Of a stretch of 64,000 bases of DNA, positions 15,052-23,035 are shown one piece after another. The notes under the pieces were generated by a model. It made no database searches. It was not told the origin of the DNA and was given only the letters and a program-made list of their open reading frames with translations. The translations under genes were made by a program, and so were the position numbers. The stretch covers positions 62,001 through 126,000 of the forward strand of contig NZ_QRDZ01000010.1 in assembly GCF_003386235.1 (NCBI RefSeq), read 5' to 3'. Every line of letters starts with the position of its first letter. The first letter of the stretch is position 1. The stretch comes from Cohnella phaseoli. GTDB lineage: Bacteria; Bacillota; Bacilli; Paenibacillales; Paenibacillaceae.

Positions 15052-15936
15052 ATGATGAAAGCCTGGTGTGAGATGATTCCCCATCACTACAGCGGAGATA
15101 TCGAGATTCATGGAGAGTTTCCCTACACGTTGAAAATCCATCATCTGACCGGCAATGTTCCGTCACACGTGCATTATTTTCTCGAGTATACCTACGTCTT
15201 CCAAGGCGAAGCCATCGAGATAATCAACGGAATCGAGCGACGGATCGCGCCGGGAGCGTTCACGCTGCTGTTCCCTCATCAAGTTCACGAGCTGCGAATC
15301 GCGCCGGGGCAGGAGCTGTTCATGTACAATGGAGCGATTGGACTTCAGGCTTTTTTTAATCGATCGCATCCTCTGATGTCCTTGCAGGGACTGCTTAAGG
15401 AGGCGGAGTCGGATTGGCACACCTCCTATGCGCTTGATGAACCCTATGCGGATTCGGTGTACAGGCTGCTTGTTCAAATGCATGAGGAAATTCGCAGCGA
15501 TCGGACGTGGCGTGAGGCGATGTTTGTGTCCAAGCTGTTCGAGCTGTTCATTCTTGTGGATCGATTTCGCCGGCGTCTCGGCGGCAGTGCAGGAGCCGGG
15601 GGCAGGAACGACGCCAGAGGAGGCATGTGGACGGTCATTCGGCATGTGTACCAGAATTTTCGCGATCCGATTTCGCTGAGCAGCTTGGCGGCGACCTACG
15701 GATACACTGAAGCGCATATTAGCGCGGAATTCAAGAAGCTGACAGGGGGAAACTACTCGCGATTTCTGGAACGTATCCGGTTGGCTCACGCGTGCAGCTT
15801 GCTGATTGGCACCGGGATGAAGGTGACGGACGTCTGCTATGAGGCTGGGTTTTCATCCTATCCGACTTTTGCCCGTGTTTTTTCCGAGCGAATGGGCAAG
15901 TCCCCGATGGCTTATCGGAAAGACGGGAAAAAGTGA
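15052..15936 (+). CDS. AraC-family transcriptional regulator (cupin type)
   Basis: About 294 residues: an N-terminal cupin sugar-sensing domain (HVHYFLEYTYVFQGEAIEII, FPHQVHEL) and a C-terminal double HTH (about 195-294; LSSLAATYGYTEAHISAEFKKLTG and VTDVCYEAGFSSYPTFARVF, ending GKSPMAYRK). The start is uncertain: TTG 14980 lies in the divergent promoter region and has no ribosome site; ATG 15052 or ATG 15073 fit better. It is transcribed away from the GH92 gene with about 95 bases between them, and probably activates the mannoside genes. Confidence 0.82.
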   Translation: MMKAWCEMIPHHYSGDIEIHGEFPYTLKIHHLTGNVPSHVHYFLEYTYVFQGEAIEIINGIERRIAPGAFTLLFPHQVHELRIAPGQELFMYNGAIGLQAFFNRSHPLMSLQGLLKEAESDWHTSYALDEPYADSVYRLLVQMHEEIRSDRTWREAMFVSKLFELFILVDRFRRRLGGSAGAGGRNDARGGMWTVIRHVYQNFRDPISLSSLAATYGYTEAHISAEFKKLTGGNYSRFLERIRLAHACSLLIGTGMKVTDVCYEAGFSSYPTFARVFSERMGKSPMAYRKDGKK

Positions 15937-16025
15937 TGCTTGCTAAAGGTGAAAAATGTTGAATAAATAACGAAACAAGCGTATGATGAGTTGAAAAGAA
16001 AAATAATTGAATCAGAGGTTTTGTA

Positions 16026-17060
16026 ATGAAAAAAAAGGTGACCATGCAAGCGATAGCGGATGAGCTGGATATTTCGAAGTCTCTCGTATCCAAGGCGCTG
16101 GCCAACCTGCAAGGCGTTAGCGATGAGACGAAAGAGCTTGTAAGAAGGACAGCGATCCGGATGGGCTATCGCGCTGTTCCGGTTCTGAAGACGAACAGAA
16201 TAGGCAAAACGGGGAACGTCGCGGTGCTGCTTCCGCGCGATGACTTGAAGGATTCCGATTACTGGGGGAAGATCATTCACGGCATCGAGGAGGAGCTAAG
16301 CAAGCTGCAATTCAGCATGATTGTTGCCGGGATTGACACCTCGATCGCCATTGAGGATGGAATGCCGCATTGCATTTCGGAAAGAAAAGTGGACGGAGTC
16401 ATCATTCTGGGACAGATTCCGTATACTTACGTTCAGGCCATTCATGCTGCCGACATTACCGCAGTGTTGGTAGATTCCTCCCAAGGTCGAATTAAACTGG
16501 ATTTGGTTATGGCTGAAAATTATGGCGGGGCGTACGAGGCGACATGGTACTTGCTGGATCGAGGCCATCGGAAAATCGGGTTTGTGGGCGATCTGTCTTA
16601 TGCGGCGAGTTTCAAAGAGCGTTACCGCGGCTTTACCGCAGCAGCCCAAGATTATCGCCGCGATCGACCGGATGAAGATATTCGGATGTTTGAATGTACG
16701 GGATCTCGGGCGGGGAAAGTGATTCCGTTCTCCGTTCCTGAGTTTGAAGCGATGATTGTACAAGAGGAGAGACCGACCGCAATCGTCTGCGCGAACGATC
16801 CCGTTGCTTTTAATTTACTGCAGCTGCTTGGGAAGTTCAATCTTTCATGCCCCGGCGATATTTCTTTGATTGGATTCGACAACGTGAATAAATGCAATTT
16901 GTTTATTCCGCCCTTGACGTCTGTAGACGCTTGTAAAGAGCTGATGGGCAGACGGGCGGTAGAGATGTTGATGCGAAGATGGGAAGACCCTGAGCTACGA
17001 CCGGAGCAAATCAATGTGATGACGCAAATTGTGGAACGGGATTCCGTTGCAAATAGATAA
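16026..17060 (+). CDS. LacI-family transcriptional regulator
   Basis: A 344-residue regulator with the N-terminal LacI HTH (VTMQAIADELDISKSLVSKALANLQGVSDETKELV) including the hinge region, and a periplasmic-binding-protein-like sensor domain (about 60-344; KVDGVIILGQIP, RGHRKIGFVGDL, PTAIVCANDPVAF, DISLIGFDNV). It precedes the ABC importer genes in the same orientation, separated by its own terminator. Two nearly identical 22-bp sites (17087-17108 and 17234-17255) are candidate operators. Confidence 0.9.
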   Translation: MKKKVTMQAIADELDISKSLVSKALANLQGVSDETKELVRRTAIRMGYRAVPVLKTNRIGKTGNVAVLLPRDDLKDSDYWGKIIHGIEEELSKLQFSMIVAGIDTSIAIEDGMPHCISERKVDGVIILGQIPYTYVQAIHAADITAVLVDSSQGRIKLDLVMAENYGGAYEATWYLLDRGHRKIGFVGDLSYAASFKERYRGFTAAAQDYRRDRPDEDIRMFECTGSRAGKVIPFSVPEFEAMIVQEERPTAIVCANDPVAFNLLQLLGKFNLSCPGDISLIGFDNVNKCNLFIPPLTSVDACKELMGRRAVEMLMRRWEDPELRPEQINVMTQIVERDSVANR

Positions 17061-17068
17061 TGTTAAAG

Positions 17069-17113
17069 TTGATATTTGTTGAAGTATTTAATTCAACAAA
17101 TATCAATTTTTTT
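17069..17113 (+). terminator. rho-independent terminator of the LacI gene, right arm doubling as operator-like site
   Basis: Perfect 15-bp inverted repeat TTGATATTTGTTGAA / TTCAACAAATATCAA with an 8-base loop and a run of seven T. The right arm is part of the 22-bp direct repeat described for 17087-17108. Confidence 0.8.
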
Positions 17114-17255
17114 ATTGAAATTTGCCCTTACCTATGTATAATTGAGTGTATGAACCATTTGAAAGCGCATTAATTCTGGGATGAGGAGTGGATTGGCTCG
17201 GGGGATCACCTTTTTGTTTGAAGTTTATTTAAATTTAATTCAACAAGTTTCAATT
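17087..17255 (+). promoter_or_regulatory. ABC importer promoter with cre-like site and paired operator-like repeats
   Basis: A sigma-A-like promoter, TTGAAA (17115-17120), 16-bp spacer, TATAAT (17137-17142), reads towards the binding-protein gene. A cre-like site TGAAAGCGCATTAA (17160-17173; two mismatches to the CcpA consensus) lies just after the expected transcription start, where CcpA acts as a roadblock. Two 22-bp direct repeats beginning TTTAATTCAACAA (17087-17108 and 17234-17255; 20 of 22 identical) flank the promoter, 147 bp apart. Confidence 0.65.
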
Positions 17256-17283
17256 CGAACGTGAGCTAATGGGGGAGATTGTT

Positions 17284-18603
17284 TTGAAATTAGTTTCGAC
17301 GAAAACGATGCTTGCAGCCATAATGGCAACTATGCTGCTGTTAACCGCGTGTGGAAATTCCAACAATCAAACGAACGGTACGACGACGCCGAGCTCGGCG
17401 AACTCCAGTCCGTCAGCAGGCGGCAGCCCGGAACCGGAGAAGCAGGAAAATGTGGAATTGAAGGTCATTAACTTCCGCGTCGAGGACAAAGCCTTCTTCG
17501 ATGAAGTCAATCAGGCGTTTGAAGCAAAATACCCGCACATCAAGATTAAGTATGATGCGGTTCCGACAAAGGATTGGGCTGCTTTTAAGGAAGCGCGTAT
17601 TACGACTGGAGACGTAGACATCATGGGGAGCGGAGGCGAGGCGGATATTTACAATCCGGCCCTGAGGCAGCAAATGGCGGATATCGGCCAGCATCCGTTC
17701 TTCGATCAATTTTATCCGGATGCATTAAAGGCTGGTCAGTTGGACGGCAAACAATACTTCCTGCCGATGAGCTCGATCGCGCTCGTGACCTTCTATAACA
17801 AGAAGATCTTTGCCGATCTGGGGCTGAGCGTGCCTCGAACATGGGATGAGTTCGTAAGCGTAAGCGAAAAGCTGAAGTCGGGCGGGATTGAACCGATCAT
17901 GTACGGGGGGAAAGACCAATGGCCGATCAATATGGTTATCGGCGCTCTGGAAGCCGGTATCGTAAGAAGCCAAGATCCGGCTTTCTACGACAAAATGAAA
18001 ACGGAAGAAACCAAATTTACCGACCCTGCCTGGGTTGAAGTGTTCGAGAAGCTGGGCGTTATTAGCAAGTATATGATCAAGAACTCACTTGGCCTCGATT
18101 ACGGCCAGGCGCCAGGATTGTTTGCCCAAGGCAAAGCGGCGATGATGATTGACGGCTCCTGGAGTTTGTCGCAGATTGAAGACGCCAAGCCTAATTTCGA
18201 GGTAGGCGCATTCCTGCTGCCTGGCAGCAACGATGAGGAAGCAAACGGTATTGCGACCACGAAATTCGGCTTCGGATGGAATATTTACAGCGGTTCGAAA
18301 AATAAAGAAGCTGCGGTTACGTATTTGGAGTTCATTATGGAACCGGCGAATTATCAGAAGTACATGGATATGGTCAGAATGCTGCCGGTCATTGACGGCA
18401 TTCAGGTGACTTCTCCGGTTGCCAATGAAGTTTCCGCCCTCTTGAAGAAGCAGATGCCGATTTGGGAGCTTTACCGGATTCCAGGCGCCAAATACGAATT
18501 CGAAAGAATCGGCGTAGAGATCATTATGAACAGGCTGACGGCTGCGGAGGCTGCCGACCAGTCTCAACAAGCGCTCATCGGAAGTAAAAGCAACTGGCAA
18601 TAA
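17284..18603 (+). CDS. sugar ABC transporter substrate-binding lipoprotein
   Basis: A 439-residue extracellular-solute-binding protein (family 1). The start is TTG 17284 behind GGGGGAG; an in-frame ATG at 17269 would overlap that ribosome site and is rejected. The signal peptide ends in lipobox LLTAC, followed by a Ser/Asn/Gly-rich tether. Family features: VNQAFEAKYPHIKIKYDAV, YFLPMSSIALVTFYNKKIFADLGL, PRTWDEFVSVSEKL, FAQGKAAMMIDGSW. It delivers an oligosaccharide to the two permeases downstream. With GH2 and GH92 enzymes adjacent, a mannose-containing oligosaccharide is the likely ligand (inference). No ATPase gene is present; such importers commonly share MsmK/MsmX. Confidence 0.9.
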   Translation: MKLVSTKTMLAAIMATMLLLTACGNSNNQTNGTTTPSSANSSPSAGGSPEPEKQENVELKVINFRVEDKAFFDEVNQAFEAKYPHIKIKYDAVPTKDWAAFKEARITTGDVDIMGSGGEADIYNPALRQQMADIGQHPFFDQFYPDALKAGQLDGKQYFLPMSSIALVTFYNKKIFADLGLSVPRTWDEFVSVSEKLKSGGIEPIMYGGKDQWPINMVIGALEAGIVRSQDPAFYDKMKTEETKFTDPAWVEVFEKLGVISKYMIKNSLGLDYGQAPGLFAQGKAAMMIDGSWSLSQIEDAKPNFEVGAFLLPGSNDEEANGIATTKFGFGWNIYSGSKNKEAAVTYLEFIMEPANYQKYMDMVRMLPVIDGIQVTSPVANEVSALLKKQMPIWELYRIPGAKYEFERIGVEIIMNRLTAAEAADQSQQALIGSKSNWQ

Positions 18604-18622
18604 AACCGGAATGAATTCATGC

Positions 18623-18653
18623 GGCAAGGCTGCCTTGAATTTGCAGCCTTGCC
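18623..18653 (+). terminator. intercistronic stem-loop after the binding-protein gene
   Basis: Perfect 11-bp stem GGCAAGGCTGC / GCAGCCTTGCC with a 9-base loop and no T-run, between the binding protein and first permease. Probably an mRNA-stabilising or partial-attenuation hairpin that keeps binding-protein expression above that of the permeases. Confidence 0.55.
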
Positions 18654-18668
18654 TGATGGGGAGATCAA

Positions 18669-19562
18669 ATGGCGCCGTTTCAAAGTCGACACGCAAAGCT
18701 ATGGCCTATTGTTGTCACGCTGCCTGCTTTACTGTTGTTTGGAGTTTTTGTTTTGCTGCCCGCACTTGGAAATTTTTATTTTTCGTTTACCGATTTTAAC
18801 GGAAATATTCATGTGCCGCATCGTTGGGTTGGCTTGCAAAACTACATGCAGGCTCTATCGTCCGATTTTCGCAATATTGGAGAAGCCGTACAAAATACGT
18901 TCATCTTCTCCATTCTGGTCACTCTGGGACAGAACGCGCTGGCCGTTCTTCTCGCGGTTCTTGTGAACATAAAGCTCCGCGGGCGTAATATTTACCGTTC
19001 GGTTCTATTTATGCCCAGCGTACTGGGCGTCGTGGTGATCGGATTGATCTGGACGCTGATGTTCGACCCGTTCTCGGGTCCGGTGCATGCGCTGCTGCAG
19101 TCGATGGGCTACGACTCGCCGCTGTTGGGCAGTCCGAATGCCGCCTTATATTTGGTTGTTTTTGTCATGATTTGGTCTTATGCCGGGTACTCGATGATCA
19201 TCTACTTGGCCGGTCTGCAAAATATTCCGGAAGAGCTGTACGAAGCCTCTCGCATCGACGGAAGCTCGGATTGGCAAAACTTCAGACACATCACGCTGCC
19301 TCTGCTGCAACCTGCGATCACACTTAACGTTCTGCTTAGCATTATCGGCACACTTGGCGCCTACGACATTATCGTCGTGCTGACGAATGGCGGTCCGGGA
19401 ATGGCCTCTACGACGCTGGGGCTCTATATTTTTAAAAATCTGTATTTGCCGGGGCTGTCCAAGGGCTACCTGGCTGCGCTCTCCATCCTTCAGTTTGCGC
19501 TCATTTTGTTCGTTGTGGTCATTGTGCAGTATTATCTGCGGCGCAGGGAGGTTGATCAGTAA
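18669..19562 (+). CDS. sugar ABC transporter permease (MalF/UgpA type)
   Basis: A 297-residue membrane protein with six predicted transmembrane segments and the inner-membrane EAA loop EELYEASRIDGSSDWQNFRHITLP (about 190-213) that contacts the ATPase. GGPGMASTTLGLYIF before the last helices is typical of this permease type. It overlaps the next permease by one base (TAATG). Confidence 0.92.
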   Translation: MAPFQSRHAKLWPIVVTLPALLLFGVFVLLPALGNFYFSFTDFNGNIHVPHRWVGLQNYMQALSSDFRNIGEAVQNTFIFSILVTLGQNALAVLLAVLVNIKLRGRNIYRSVLFMPSVLGVVVIGLIWTLMFDPFSGPVHALLQSMGYDSPLLGSPNAALYLVVFVMIWSYAGYSMIIYLAGLQNIPEELYEASRIDGSSDWQNFRHITLPLLQPAITLNVLLSIIGTLGAYDIIVVLTNGGPGMASTTLGLYIFKNLYLPGLSKGYLAALSILQFALILFVVVIVQYYLRRREVDQ

Positions 19563-20386
19563 TGGCTGCGCGCGATAAAGGGAAATACGGATTGGCGCAT
19601 CTGGTGTTGTTGGTTTTCTGTCTGCTGATCCTCGCGCCCGTTCTGCTGCTCGTTAACGTGGCCTTGAAAAGCAATGTGGAATTTCTGAACTCGCCGCTTT
19701 CCTTCGTGAAGGAGTTGGAATGGAGCAATTTTACAGAAGCCTGGCTGCAAGCGGAGATGGGGCTCTATTTCAAAAACAGTGTCATTATCACTTTTTTCGT
19801 ATCCGCATGCACGTGCATCGTGGCAACGATGGCGGCTTATCCGATTGCCAGAGAGCATTATCGAGGCTCCCGGTTTGTTCACATGCTGTTCATGTCCGCG
19901 TTGTTTTTGCCGGTTGGTTTAGTTCCGCTTGTCGTCATCATGGATAACCTGGGGTTCATGAATTCATACATCGGCTTCATTTTATTCAAGACCGGGGGCA
20001 GCCTTGCAATTGCCGTGTTTATCCTTGTTGCCTTCGTCAAATCGTTGCCGCGGGAACTGGACGAAGCTGCCGCGATGGATGGATGCGGCTACTTGAGATT
20101 TATTTTTACCATTGTATTTCCTTTGATCAAACCGGCGTTTTTTACGGTGGCGATGTTGACGGCCATGAACGCTTGGAACGATTTTATTAATCCGCTCCTG
20201 TTTATGACGGATAAAAGCATGCGGCCGCTTACGGCCGGTCTGTACATGTTCTTCGGCCAATTTTCTACGAACTGGACGATACTGGCTGCAGGGATTATCG
20301 TTGTCGCGGCCCCGTTAATGACGGCATACGTGTTTTTGCAAAAGTATATTATTGCAGGCGTGACCAGCGGTGCGGTTAAAGGATAA
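19562..20386 (+). CDS. sugar ABC transporter permease (MalG/UgpE type)
   Basis: A 274-residue membrane protein with six transmembrane segments; the EAA loop is PRELDEAAAMDGCGYLRFIFTIVFPLIKPA (about 160-190). It pairs with the upstream permease to form the channel. The start ATG shares one base with the previous stop. The GH2 gene follows 24 bases later in the same operon. Confidence 0.92.
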   Translation: MAARDKGKYGLAHLVLLVFCLLILAPVLLLVNVALKSNVEFLNSPLSFVKELEWSNFTEAWLQAEMGLYFKNSVIITFFVSACTCIVATMAAYPIAREHYRGSRFVHMLFMSALFLPVGLVPLVVIMDNLGFMNSYIGFILFKTGGSLAIAVFILVAFVKSLPRELDEAAAMDGCGYLRFIFTIVFPLIKPAFFTVAMLTAMNAWNDFINPLLFMTDKSMRPLTAGLYMFFGQFSTNWTILAAGIIVVAAPLMTAYVFLQKYIIAGVTSGAVKG

Positions 20387-20410
20387 TGGAAATTTGGGAG
20401 GACGTCTTAG

Positions 20411-23035
20411 TTGGAATTTTTATTGTCGGCGCACAAGTGGTCTGTTAAAGGTTTCTATCCATGGGTTCCGCTGCTTAAGTTCGGAACGGAAACGGGGCGC
20501 GAATTGTTGGGGGTCACGGATTGGATTCCGGCTTCCGTCCCGGGCGGCGTACATTACGATCTGTTTAGAGCCGGGTATATCGATCATCCGCACACGGATT
20601 TGAACAGCCTGAAGTGCGAATGGGTTGAGAATCGCTGGTGGATGTACAGGACAGTCGTTCCCCGTCCGGAGAGAACAGGCCATAAAGTCGAGCTAGTATT
20701 CGAAGGTCTGGATTATAAAGCCCGCATTTTCCTGAACGGGTCGCTGCTCGGCGTTCATGAAGGCATGTTCCATCCGGCGATTTTCGATGTAACGGACGAA
20801 GTCAAGCAGCACGAGTCGCTGACGATTGACGTATTGCTCGAGCACGCTCCGGATGAAATGTCTCAAATCGGCTTAACTTCAGAGACGCATACGCAGAAAA
20901 GCCGCTTTAATTATAAGTGGGATTTCTCGGCTCGGATGGTCAATATCGGAATATGGGATACGTGCAGGCTTGTTGTTCACGAGACTTGTTCTTTGGGGGA
21001 AGTGTACGTGCTTTCCGACACGGAGGACGGAGACGGCTTGATCGAGCTGGAGGCTGAAATTCGGCTGCATGGTCAGGAAACGCTCGTGCCGGGAAAGCAA
21101 ACGCTGCAAATCCAATGTGTGAGCCCGGACGGCGAAGTCGTTTATTCCACGGAAGAGCCTCTTTCCTTGGAACGATTGTACATCAGAAACAGGTTGAAGA
21201 TCGCTAACCCCAAGCTATGGTATCCGAACGGATACGGCGAACAGCCGTTGTACGAAATTCGTTTGACGCTAATGGAACAAGGGAACGCCTATGAGACGCG
21301 CCGAATGAAAACCGGAATTCGAAAGCTTGCGTATGCCCGGAACGAGAGAAGTACCGACGATGCGCTTCCTTATACATTCGTCATTAACGACACCCCCGTT
21401 TATGTGAAAGGGGTCAATATGACGCCGCTTGATATGTTGTACGGCAACGTATCGTCGGCTCATTATGAATGGCTTGTGCTGCTGATGAAAAATGCCAATG
21501 TGAACCTGGTCAGAGTATGGGGCGGGGGCATCATCGAGAAGGAAATTTTTTATGCGCTGTGCGACCGGTACGGCATCATGATTTGGCAGGAATTCATTCA
21601 ATCGAGCTCGGGCATCGACAATACGCCGCCCAAGCATCCGGATTACTTGAACCTGTTGGCGCTCAGTGCCGAATCGGCTGTCCGGAAACGGCGAAATCAT
21701 GTTTCCCTGTCCGTTTGGAGCGGCGGCAATGAACTGACGAGCGAGTTCAACAAACCGTCCACCTACGAGGATGAGAACCTGGCCATGCTGCAGCAAATCG
21801 TTGCTCGTCTGGATCCGCAGCGGCTGTTCTATCCGACATCGGCATCCGGTCCCGTGGAATTTATTACGAGAGACAAAGGCGTCTCTCATGACGTTCACGG
21901 TCAATGGAAGTATATTGGGAACCCGGAACACTACGAATTGTATGGCAATTCGGATAATTTATTTCACAGTGAATTCGGCGTGGATGGCGCCAGCTCGGTC
22001 AAAAGTCTCGTAAAATTTCTCGGACCCGGCCATCGGCTTCCGGTTTCCATGAAGCAAAGCGAAGTATGGCGGCATCATGGCGAATGGTGGGATACGCTGG
22101 ACCGGGATGAAACTTTTTTCGGACCGCTGGCCGAATTGGAGCAATTTGTACAATGCAGCCAATGGCTGCAGGCTGAAGGCCTGCGCTATATAGTAGAAGC
22201 GAATCGCCGACGTAAATTCGCGAACAGCGGCAGCATCGTCTGGCAATTAAACGAGCCTTGGCCCAATGTATCAAGCACCTCCTTAACGGAATATTACGGT
22301 GAAGCGAAAATGGCCTATTACTGGGTGCTGAACGCTTACGGGAAGCTTCATGTCTCCCTGAATTACAGCAAATTGAATTACAGCGCGAACGAAAGGTTTG
22401 CATGCGATATTTATGCGGATGGGGAGCAGTCAGGGGAATTCTGGATTGCCGCCGAGGCGCTTGACGGGCAGGGGAACATCCTGACAAAGCGGGAGTACTC
22501 GGGAACGCTGTCCGGGGATAGATGCCTGAATGCAGGCGCTTTTTCCTTCATTCTTCCCAATCCCTGTCCCGCTTTGTTCGTCATTCGATTGCGTCTGTAC
22601 GCAAATGGCGAAACGGCCGAGAATATGTATTATTTTTCCTCGGAGCGGAAGCTGTATTACGAATCCGCGCTAAGCTTGTCGGGTGCCGATTTGTCTATAC
22701 GCGCAATGAATGATTGGCAGTGCGGCCTGACTGGAACCGAAGGGAGGTGGATGCGAAGCTTTGAAGTAACCAATACGGGAGGTGACATGGCGCTTCACGT
22801 ATATCCGGAAGAGACGACAAACGCATTTTGGATGGTTGCAGAGCGGGCGTATATTACGCTCATGCCGGGAGAAAAACGAGTATTCAACGTTGTCTGCATG
22901 CGAAAGGCTGGAGGCGGCTTTTTGGAGATGGATGCGCCGGGTGCCGGCGCCGAGGTCGATCTGCCGAAAATCGCTTTTAATAAATTCGGGAGTGCAATCA
23001 TGCGCGGGGAGGAAGACGTATGTTTATCAAGCTAG
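20411..23035 (+). CDS. GH2 family beta-mannosidase
   Basis: An 874-residue glycosidase: galactose-binding-like jelly-roll domain (about 10-190), Ig-like sandwich (about 195-300), TIM barrel (about 310-600) and C-terminal beta domains. Barrel landmarks are VWGGGIIEKEIFYALCDRYGIMIWQEF, SVWSGGNELTSE (acid/base Glu after Asn, about 440) and FHSEFGVDG (nucleophile Glu, about 520), matching beta-mannosidases rather than beta-galactosidases. No signal peptide, so cytoplasmic. Start TTG 20411 follows GGGAGGA. Together with GH92 it would dismantle imported mannosides. The last 16 bases overlap the next gene. Confidence 0.9.
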   Translation: MEFLLSAHKWSVKGFYPWVPLLKFGTETGRELLGVTDWIPASVPGGVHYDLFRAGYIDHPHTDLNSLKCEWVENRWWMYRTVVPRPERTGHKVELVFEGLDYKARIFLNGSLLGVHEGMFHPAIFDVTDEVKQHESLTIDVLLEHAPDEMSQIGLTSETHTQKSRFNYKWDFSARMVNIGIWDTCRLVVHETCSLGEVYVLSDTEDGDGLIELEAEIRLHGQETLVPGKQTLQIQCVSPDGEVVYSTEEPLSLERLYIRNRLKIANPKLWYPNGYGEQPLYEIRLTLMEQGNAYETRRMKTGIRKLAYARNERSTDDALPYTFVINDTPVYVKGVNMTPLDMLYGNVSSAHYEWLVLLMKNANVNLVRVWGGGIIEKEIFYALCDRYGIMIWQEFIQSSSGIDNTPPKHPDYLNLLALSAESAVRKRRNHVSLSVWSGGNELTSEFNKPSTYEDENLAMLQQIVARLDPQRLFYPTSASGPVEFITRDKGVSHDVHGQWKYIGNPEHYELYGNSDNLFHSEFGVDGASSVKSLVKFLGPGHRLPVSMKQSEVWRHHGEWWDTLDRDETFFGPLAELEQFVQCSQWLQAEGLRYIVEANRRRKFANSGSIVWQLNEPWPNVSSTSLTEYYGEAKMAYYWVLNAYGKLHVSLNYSKLNYSANERFACDIYADGEQSGEFWIAAEALDGQGNILTKREYSGTLSGDRCLNAGAFSFILPNPCPALFVIRLRLYANGETAENMYYFSSERKLYYESALSLSGADLSIRAMNDWQCGLTGTEGRWMRSFEVTNTGGDMALHVYPEETTNAFWMVAERAYITLMPGEKRVFNVVCMRKAGGGFLEMDAPGAGAEVDLPKIAFNKFGSAIMRGEEDVCLSS

